Source: Bacillota bacterium
GTDB taxonomy: Bacteria > Bacillota > Clostridia > Lachnospirales > Lachnospiraceae
Length of the DNA: 18,483 bases
Direction of reading: 5' to 3'
Assembly: GCA_023398615.1 (NCBI GenBank)
Contig: JAEWSD010000096.1
Location: forward strand, 1-18,483
How positions within the stretch are numbered: position 1 is the first letter of the stretch; each line of letters begins with the position of its first letter. Under the pieces are notes generated by a model. The model did not search any database and was not told the DNA's origin. It saw nothing but the letters and a program-made list of their open reading frames with translations. The translations under genes were made by a program, and so were the position numbers. Below are positions 8,055 to 13,975 of this stretch, piece after piece.

Positions 8055-10559
8055 ATGACAGGCAAGGAATTTCAAGAGCTTATCAGTAATAAAATCGTTC
8101 TGTTAGACGGCGCGACAGGGAATAATCTTCAAATGAGAGGAATGCCGGTCGGAGTATGCCCCGAAAAATGGATCCTCGATCACGGGGATGTCCTGGTCGG
8201 GCTGCAAAAGGAGTTCATAGAAGCAGGCTCGGATATACTGTATGCGCCCACCTTTACCGCAAACCGTATTAAGCTGCGGGAATACGGAATGGAAGATGAT
8301 ATCGAACGGATTAACCGTGAGTTAATCAGGTTGTCCGGAAGGGCGATACGGGAATCGGGAATTGAGGGGAAACGAAAGGTTTATGTGGCCGGTGATCTTA
8401 CCATGACCGGTGAGCAGCTGTATCCTGTCGGAAGGCTTAAGTTCGAAGAACTGATCGGCATCTATAAGGAACAGATTTCCTATATGTTAATGGAAGGTGT
8501 GGATCTGTTTATCATCGAGACCATGATGTCTCTTCAGGAATGCAGGGCGGCGCTGCTTGCGGTGAAGGAAACCTGTGACCTGCCTGTAATGGTGACGATG
8601 ACCTTTAAGGAGAACCTGCGTACCTTATACGGTACCGATCCGGCAACCGCCGTAACGGTACTGCAAAGTCTCGGTGCGGACGCGGTCGGTGTCAACTGCT
8701 CTACCGGGCCGGATAAGCTGTATAAAGCGGTGGAAATCATGAAGCGGTATGCGACGGTTCCTATCATTGCAAAACCGAATGCGGGCCTTCCAAGATTAGT
8801 AGGGGAAGAGACAGTATTCGATATGGGCCCCGTCCAGTTTGCGGAGGAAATGAGAAAGCTTACGCAAGCCGGAGCCGGCATTGTCGGAGGCTGCTGCGGT
8901 ACCGCACCGGAACACATCCGTTTGCTTGCCGATACGGTAAAAGATCTTCGGCCGCATCCGATTAACAAGACCAAAAGAAGAACGCTTACAACGGAAACGA
9001 TGACCTTGGACATTGATATAGACGGCCGCTTCCTGATCATCGGTGAGCGCATCAACCCTACCGGCAAAAAGACGCTGCAGGCAGAACTCAGGGAAGGGAA
9101 GCTCGATACCGTTGAGAGTATGGCTGAGGAACAGGTTGATAATGGTGCGGCTATCCTGGATATCAACATGGGTATGAATGGGATCGACGAAAAGGAGATG
9201 ATGTTAAAAGCGGTTCAGGCCGTGACGGAGGTATCAAACGTCCCGCTCAGCATCGATTCCAGCCATGTAGGGGTCATTGAAGCCGCACTCCGAAGCTATC
9301 CCGGCCGTGCCCTGATCAATTCTATTTCCCTTGAGAAGGAGAAGTTTGAGAAGCTGATCCCGATCGCAAAGAAATATGGGGCGATGTTTATCCTGCTCCC
9401 CTTGTCCGACAAGGGATTGCCAAAGGACATGGAAGAAAAGAAAGAAATCATCCATACCATACTGGAGGAAGCCTTAAGGCAGGGTCTTGCCAAGGAAGAT
9501 ATCATAGTGGACGGCCTGGTGAATACGGTAGGTGCAAATAAGAATGCCGCTCTCCAGACTCTGGAAACCATACGCTACTGCAAGGAGGAGCTTCGGCTTG
9601 CAACTACAGTCGGCCTGTCGAATATATCCTTCGGTCTTCCGGACAGACAGTTTATTAACAGTACTTTTCTGGCGTTTGCCGTCCAGGCGGGACTCACAAT
9701 GGCTATCGCCAATCCTTCTCAGGATCTCCTGATGAATACTGCCTTTGCCGCAGATCTTCTTCTTGGGAAGGAAGAAGCGGATATCCGGTATATCAACAGG
9801 GTAACCGCAAGGCCCGCGGTAATCACAGCCGCACCGGCGGCAGACAGAACTCCCGCGGCCGAAAACGGCAGGGAGAGGGCCGGAGAGCAGCCGTTAGCGA
9901 ATACCGGCCTGCCGTCTGAGAACAGCGGGGCGGAGCATCAGGTATACGAATCGGTAGTAAAGGGCAGCAGGAAGAATATCATAGCTTTGGTCGAAAAAGC
10001 TCTTCAGGACGGCAATAAGCCTTCCCATATACTGGATGACCTGTTGATCCCCGCTATTAATGAGGTGGGACAGCTGTTTGATAAACAGGTTTATTTCCTG
10101 CCGCAGCTGATAGCTTCCGCCGAAACCATGAAGCTTGCCATCGATTACCTGGAACCCATGTTAAAGAAAGACGGAAATGAAAAGAAGCTTGGTACCATAG
10201 TGATCGCAACCGTGGCGGGGGACATCCATGATATCGGCAAGAACCTGGTAGTGTTAATGCTTAAGAATTATGGATTCCGTGTTATAGATCTCGGGAAGGA
10301 TGTGCCTTCCGATAAGATTATAGAAACGGCAAGAAAAGAAGGAGCGGATATTATTGCATTGTCGGCCTTAATGACTACCACCATGCTTGAGATGAAACGG
10401 ATCGTCCGGTTAAGCAGGGATGCGGGTCTGAATGCTAAAATAATTATCGGAGGCGCCGTAATAACTCAGAGCTATGCCGATGAGATCGGCGCGGACGGCT
10501 ATTCCAGGGATGCCGGAGATTCCGTTGTGCTGGTAAAGAGGCTGCTGGGAGTCGGATAG
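8055..10559 (+). CDS. metH: Cobalamin-dependent methionine synthase lacking the AdoMet reactivation domain
   Basis: The chosen ATG at 8055 has GAAGGGAA 8-9 nt upstream; the frame extends to a TTG at 8019 without support. The 834-residue product has, in order: a homocysteine methyltransferase barrel (DGATGN start, zinc ligands C215 and C280-C281), a pterin-binding barrel (about 325-575, GERINPTG and LSIDSSHVG), an Ala/Pro/Gly-rich linker (about 585-632), the helical cap domain (about 632-705) and a B12-binding Rossmann domain with D723-I-H725-D-I-G728, where H725 is the lower cobalt ligand. It ends directly after this domain, whereas classic MetH (about 1200 residues) continues with the AdoMet-binding reactivation domain. 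Shorter forms with a separate reactivation protein are known, for example in Thermotoga maritima. No such partner is seen here. It transfers methyl from 5-methyl-THF to homocysteine. Confidence 0.93.
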   Translation: MTGKEFQELISNKIVLLDGATGNNLQMRGMPVGVCPEKWILDHGDVLVGLQKEFIEAGSDILYAPTFTANRIKLREYGMEDDIERINRELIRLSGRAIRESGIEGKRKVYVAGDLTMTGEQLYPVGRLKFEELIGIYKEQISYMLMEGVDLFIIETMMSLQECRAALLAVKETCDLPVMVTMTFKENLRTLYGTDPATAVTVLQSLGADAVGVNCSTGPDKLYKAVEIMKRYATVPIIAKPNAGLPRLVGEETVFDMGPVQFAEEMRKLTQAGAGIVGGCCGTAPEHIRLLADTVKDLRPHPINKTKRRTLTTETMTLDIDIDGRFLIIGERINPTGKKTLQAELREGKLDTVESMAEEQVDNGAAILDINMGMNGIDEKEMMLKAVQAVTEVSNVPLSIDSSHVGVIEAALRSYPGRALINSISLEKEKFEKLIPIAKKYGAMFILLPLSDKGLPKDMEEKKEIIHTILEEALRQGLAKEDIIVDGLVNTVGANKNAALQTLETIRYCKEELRLATTVGLSNISFGLPDRQFINSTFLAFAVQAGLTMAIANPSQDLLMNTAFAADLLLGKEEADIRYINRVTARPAVITAAPAADRTPAAENGRERAGEQPLANTGLPSENSGAEHQVYESVVKGSRKNIIALVEKALQDGNKPSHILDDLLIPAINEVGQLFDKQVYFLPQLIASAETMKLAIDYLEPMLKKDGNEKKLGTIVIATVAGDIHDIGKNLVVLMLKNYGFRVIDLGKDVPSDKIIETARKEGADIIALSALMTTTMLEMKRIVRLSRDAGLNAKIIIGGAVITQSYADEIGADGYSRDAGDSVVLVKRLLGVG

Positions 10560-10568
10560 AAGGTTAAA

Positions 10569-10614
10569 GGGGCTGTTGTAAAACTCATAAATATAGAGAG
10601 TTTTCAACAGCCCC
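10569..10614 (+). terminator. Long stem-loop after metH (terminator or small palindromic repeat)
   Basis: GGGGCTGTTG (10569-10578) pairs with CAACAGCCCC (10605-10614), and AAAACTC (10580-10586) pairs with GAGTTTT (10598-10604), giving a 17-bp stem with one bulged T and an 11-nt loop. It starts 9 nt after the metH stop. There is no T-tract on the plus strand and only TTTAACC on the minus strand. The GGGGCTGTTG...AAAAC end resembles terminal inverted repeats of some insertion sequences, so a mobile-element remnant is an alternative. Confidence 0.5.
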
Positions 10615-10778
10615 TAGTATAACCGATATTAAATAACCTTATGTTATGCTTGCTTATTTTTCCGATAGCGCAATTTCCCAAGCCTCGGCGTAGCCCCACT
10701 ACGCCTGCGTTTGTGAAACAGCACTCTCTGAAAAATATTCTGCGCCAAACATAAAGGTATTTAACATCACTTATACTA
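10615..10778. repeat. 164-bp imperfect palindrome, MITE-like or REP-like element
   Basis: The stretch begins TAGTATAA and ends TTATACTA. Its two arms (about 10615-10662 and 10730-10778) remain complementary over most of about 48 nt, including TTAAATA and TTATGTT blocks. The middle continues as an imperfect helix from about AGCGC (10667-10671) to GTGC-like sequence near 10721-10725. It closes with a perfect 7-bp stem GGCGTAG/CTACGCC (10687-10693 and 10699-10705) around the loop CCCCA. No coding frame is plausible here. The overall design is that of a non-autonomous palindromic repeat; TA at both ends would fit insertion at TA. Whether it is repeated in the genome cannot be seen from one window. 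Confidence 0.6.
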
Positions 10779-10801
10779 GATACTCGAATCCTATTATAAA
10801 A

Positions 10802-10960
10802 TTATTGTTCTTCATAATCTCTGTCTACGTTGCCGAGTTCATCAATATCAGGAATATCACCGTCACCGTATTCCGTATTAAAATCGTAATCCAGGTTGAT
10901 CCTGTTCTTTGCACCGGTTTTCTTCGTAGGTGTACCCTTACTGCTTTCAACTTTATCCAT
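10802..10960 (-). CDS. Small acidic protein of unknown function (52 residues)
   Basis: A minus-strand ATG at 10960 has AAAGGAGA 7-8 nt upstream (10967-10974 on the plus strand), which is strong evidence for translation. The frame continues upstream to 11107 without a ribosome site, and that extension is AT-rich noise. The protein has a short Lys/Thr-rich N-terminal half (residues 1-20, KGTPTKKTGAK) and a strongly acidic C-terminal half rich in Asp, Glu and Tyr (LDYDFNTEYGDGDIPDIDEL). It has no Cys, no membrane segment and no signal peptide, so it is probably cytoplasmic and partly disordered. I do not recognise the family. It is transcribed divergently from the MarR/ABC operon with about 230 bp between the starts, and converges on metH. 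Confidence 0.65.
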   Translation of the reverse strand: MDKVESSKGTPTKKTGAKNRINLDYDFNTEYGDGDIPDIDELGNVDRDYEEQ

Positions 10961-11043
10961 AATTAGTCTCCTTTCCCAATTCATGATGGTAGTGTTAGTA
11001 ACATTGCTAAGAAATATTCTTTTTGTTATATAATAACTTACAT

Positions 11044-11072
11044 ATAATAAAAAAATTAAAATTTTATGAAAA
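11044..11072 (-). promoter_or_regulatory. Possible promoter of the small acidic protein gene
   Basis: On the minus strand TTTTCA (11067-11072) and TATTAT (11044-11049) are 17 nt apart. The surrounding DNA is so AT-rich that other -10 choices exist, for example near 11020-11035, so this is only one candidate. The leader to the start codon would be about 80 nt. Confidence 0.3.
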
Positions 11073-11100
11073 GTTTTTGTAAGAGTTAATATTTTTTTAA

Positions 11101-11128
11101 TTGACAATACTAGAAATAGTCATATAAT
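11101..11128 (+). promoter_or_regulatory. Sigma-A promoter of the marR-ABC operon
   Basis: TTGACA at 11101-11106 and TATAAT at 11123-11128 are both consensus, separated by 16 nt. Predicted transcription starts near 11135, at the edge of the dyad that is the likely MarR operator. Confidence 0.8.
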
Positions 11129-11135
11129 AAAGTAA

Positions 11136-11164
11136 TTAACCTACTCAACTATTGAAGCGGTTAA
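11136..11164. promoter_or_regulatory. Probable MarR operator
   Basis: The 29 bp show symmetric nested arms: TTAACC-N3-TCAA-N3-TTGA-N3-GGTTAA, centred on 11150. Both arm pairs are perfect and equally spaced about the centre. The site covers about +1 to +30 of the predicted transcript, where a bound MarR dimer would block initiation, so autorepression of the operon is likely. Confidence 0.6.
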
Positions 11165-11189
11165 CTAAATTTTGTAAGAAGGGAAGAAG

Positions 11190-11726
11190 ATGGACAAATT
11201 ACTTACTGATGAATTCATGGAAGTCTTAAATAGTTTTCGGAAATTTGCCGGTCATCATCATATGAAAACTCACGTACATATGGGCGAATTCATGATGCTG
11301 GGGGTCATCCGTAAAACGTTGGAAGAGAGCAGGAAAAACGACACCGGTGAACCGGGGATTAAAGTCGGTGAACTAAGCAAATTAATGCATGCAACCAAGC
11401 CTGCAACCTCAAAAATGCTTTCAGTCATAGAAGCCAAGGGATATATCGAGAGAGTTCCGGACCCCGGTGACCGCAGGGTGGTTTATGTGCGCCTATCGGA
11501 GAAGGGGGATATGGTAATTAAAGAGGCGCAGGAAATGCTGCATAGCTTTGCCGAGCAGGCAATTGAAAAGCTGGGTGAAGAGGATGCACGGGAGCTGATA
11601 CGCTTGCTGCGTAAATTTTATCATATTATAACCGTGGAATTAAAGGGCGTCATGCATAATGATAAAAATTGTAACAGGGACGGCGCAGGAAGAGCATTTT
11701 CCTGTTATGGCGGAAAGGAGCAATAA
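11190..11726 (+). CDS. MarR-family transcriptional regulator
   Basis: This 178-residue protein has the MarR winged helix at about residues 57-108: VGELSKLMHATKPATSKMLSVIEAKG as helix-turn-helix, then the wing VPDPGDRRVVYVRLSEKG. Flanking N- and C-terminal helices would form the dimer interface. An N-terminal cluster of histidines (H22, H23, H24, H28, H30) is unusual. The last 20 or so residues after the dimer helix (NDKNCNRDGAGRAFSCYGGKEQ) look like an unstructured tail. The ATG follows AGAAGGGAAG. The stop codon overlaps the ATG of the ABC gene by one base (TAATG), so the two are translationally coupled. It very likely represses this efflux operon and is released by a transported compound; the ligand is unknown. 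Confidence 0.9.
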   Translation: MDKLLTDEFMEVLNSFRKFAGHHHMKTHVHMGEFMMLGVIRKTLEESRKNDTGEPGIKVGELSKLMHATKPATSKMLSVIEAKGYIERVPDPGDRRVVYVRLSEKGDMVIKEAQEMLHSFAEQAIEKLGEEDARELIRLLRKFYHIITVELKGVMHNDKNCNRDGAGRAFSCYGGKEQ

Positions 11727-13975
11727 TGCTTAAACTAATTAAATATCTAAAGAAATCAACCGTTCCGATTCTAATGGTAGTCGGATTATTAGTGTTGCAG
11801 GCATACTGTGATTTATCACTGCCTGCCTATACTTCGGATATTGTCGATGTGGGTATTCAGCAGGGAGGTGTCGACAGCGCACTGCCGACTGCCGTACGTG
11901 AAAGCAGTATGAGGAAGCTGCAGCAGTTAATGAATCCGGATGATCAGGAGATCGTACAGGGCTCCTACAGATTGCTGTCTAAGGATCGTTTATCCGGAGA
12001 AGAATACAAGAAATATGAAAAGAAATATCCGGTATTATCCGGGGAAAATGTATATATATTGGATCTTAAGGATGATAAGAATGCCGATATCCTGAAAGGT
12101 ATTATGTCAAATACATTGTTTACGGTAAGTGCATTAAGCACTGATTCCAAAGAGATGCAGGACTTAAAGGCTAAGATAACGGCACAGCTGCCGGAAGGCA
12201 TGTCGGAGCTTAGTCTGCCTGAGATACTTGCAAAGCTGCCTCCGGAACAGGTAAGGGACATATTGGCGCCGATCCAGGAGCAATATAAGGCGCTGCCGGC
12301 TTCGATCGGGGAACAGATTGCAATGGCCGCTGTAAAGGCCGAATATACGGAGATCGGTTTTGATATGGGAAAATTGCAGTCGGACTATATTCTGATAGCC
12401 GGGTTAAAGATGTTAGGCCTGGCACTCCTTGCAATGCTTTCCACCATAGCGGTCGGATTCCTGTCCGCAAGGATAGCGGCTACCCTTGGTAAGGATTTAA
12501 GAAGCAATGTATTCAAAAAGGTGGTATCCTTCTCTAATTCGGAGTTTGATAAATTCTCTACGGCGTCTCTGATCACAAGAAGTACGAATGATATCCAGCA
12601 GATACAGATGACATTAGTTATGCTGCTTCGTATTGTCATTTATTCCCCGATCCTTGCGGTCGGCGGTATCATAAAGGTAATGAATACCAATACCTCAATG
12701 GTCTGGATCATAGCGTTGGCGGTTGCTTTGATTACGGGATTTGTCGGCAGCCTTTTTGCGATAGCCATGCCGAGATTCAAGTTAATGCAGAAGCTGCTGG
12801 ATAAGCTGAATCTGGTGACGAGAGAAATCCTGACCGGTTTGTCCGTAATCCGTGCATTCCACAGGGAAGAGCATGAAGAAAAGAGATTTGATGCTGCCAA
12901 TGTGAACCTGACCCGTGTTAATCTATTTGTCCATCGGGTTATGACCTTTATGATGCCGGTAATGATGCTCATCATGAACGGTATTACCATCCTGATCATC
13001 TGGAAAGGCGGGAAAGGCATTGATCTCGGTGAAATGCAGGTCGGCGATCTGATGGCGTTCATACAATATACCATGCAGATTATCATATCCTTCCTGATGC
13101 TCTCCATGCTTTCTATCATGCTGCCGAGGGCTTCCGTGTCCGCAAACCGTATCGTGGAGGTGCTGGATACGGAATTTACCGTTCATGACCCGAAGAAAGC
13201 GGAGTCTTTTGCAGAGAACAAAAAGGGCAGTGTAGAGTTTGAACATGTAAGCTTCCGTTATCCGAAAGCAGAAGACAATGTGCTGACCGATATCACCTTT
13301 ACCGCAAGGCCGGGAGAGACTACCGCAATCATAGGCAGTACCGGCAGCGGCAAATCAACCCTGATTAATTTGATCCCAAGATTTTTTGATGTAACGGAGG
13401 GCAGTATTAAGGTAGACGGCACCGACATCAGACAAGTCAGACAGTCTGACTTAAGGGACAGACTGGGATATGTTCCGCAAATGGGTGTACTGTTCTCCGG
13501 TACGATTGATTCGAACATCCGGTACGGAAAACAGGATGCGGATGAGGAAGAAGTGAACCGTGCGGCAAGGATAGCACAGGCAACGGACTTTATTGAGGAA
13601 AAACCGGATAAATACGAAACTCCTATTTCACAGGGCGGCGGCAACGTATCCGGCGGTCAGAAGCAAAGGATATCCATTGCACGTGCTATTGCCAAGAATC
13701 CTGAGATATACATCTTTGACGACAGCTTTTCCGCTTTGGATTACAAAACGGACGTCTCTCTCAGAAGAGCCTTAAAATCAGAAATAGAAGAAAGTACCGT
13801 AATTATAGTGGCACAAAGGATCAGCACGATACTTCATGCGGATCAGATTTTAGTATTGGATGAAGGCAGAATTGTTGGCAAAGGAACACACAGGGAATTG
13901 CTGAAGGACTGCGAGGTATATCAGCAGATAGCACTATCTCAGCTTTCAAAGGAGGAACTGGCAGATGAGCAATAA
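11726..13975 (+). CDS. ABC exporter subunit 1, degenerate ATPase site, with large extracytoplasmic insertion
   Basis: This 749-residue half-transporter fuses six membrane segments to an ATPase domain. The first membrane segment is near 12-31 and the second starts near 222; between them lie about 170 hydrophilic residues that should be outside the cell. The usual length in this group is about 570-600. The ATPase domain has Walker A GSTGSGKST (537-545) and signature VSGGQ (641-645). In Walker B the catalytic glutamate position is Asp (D665-D666, FDDSFSALD), and the switch histidine is Gln (Q697, AQRIST). These two changes mark the non-hydrolysing partner of heterodimeric exporters such as TM287/288, BmrCD and LmrCD. 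It overlaps both neighbours by 1 and 11 nt. The substrate is unknown; drugs or peptides are plausible. Confidence 0.93.
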   Translation: MLKLIKYLKKSTVPILMVVGLLVLQAYCDLSLPAYTSDIVDVGIQQGGVDSALPTAVRESSMRKLQQLMNPDDQEIVQGSYRLLSKDRLSGEEYKKYEKKYPVLSGENVYILDLKDDKNADILKGIMSNTLFTVSALSTDSKEMQDLKAKITAQLPEGMSELSLPEILAKLPPEQVRDILAPIQEQYKALPASIGEQIAMAAVKAEYTEIGFDMGKLQSDYILIAGLKMLGLALLAMLSTIAVGFLSARIAATLGKDLRSNVFKKVVSFSNSEFDKFSTASLITRSTNDIQQIQMTLVMLLRIVIYSPILAVGGIIKVMNTNTSMVWIIALAVALITGFVGSLFAIAMPRFKLMQKLLDKLNLVTREILTGLSVIRAFHREEHEEKRFDAANVNLTRVNLFVHRVMTFMMPVMMLIMNGITILIIWKGGKGIDLGEMQVGDLMAFIQYTMQIIISFLMLSMLSIMLPRASVSANRIVEVLDTEFTVHDPKKAESFAENKKGSVEFEHVSFRYPKAEDNVLTDITFTARPGETTAIIGSTGSGKSTLINLIPRFFDVTEGSIKVDGTDIRQVRQSDLRDRLGYVPQMGVLFSGTIDSNIRYGKQDADEEEVNRAARIAQATDFIEEKPDKYETPISQGGGNVSGGQKQRISIARAIAKNPEIYIFDDSFSALDYKTDVSLRRALKSEIEESTVIIVAQRISTILHADQILVLDEGRIVGKGTHRELLKDCEVYQQIALSQLSKEELADEQ

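Noticed and set aside
8534..9169. 211-codon minus-strand open frame inside metH.
   Set aside because: It is antisense to well-conserved methyltransferase and pterin domains, rich in Ser/Val/Ala from codon mirroring, and has no promoter or ribosome site.
10961..11107. Upstream extension of the 52-residue protein to 101 residues.
   Set aside because: The added part is AT-rich and Ile/Phe/Lys-heavy without a ribosome site, and it covers the divergent promoter region; the inner ATG has a strong Shine-Dalgarno.
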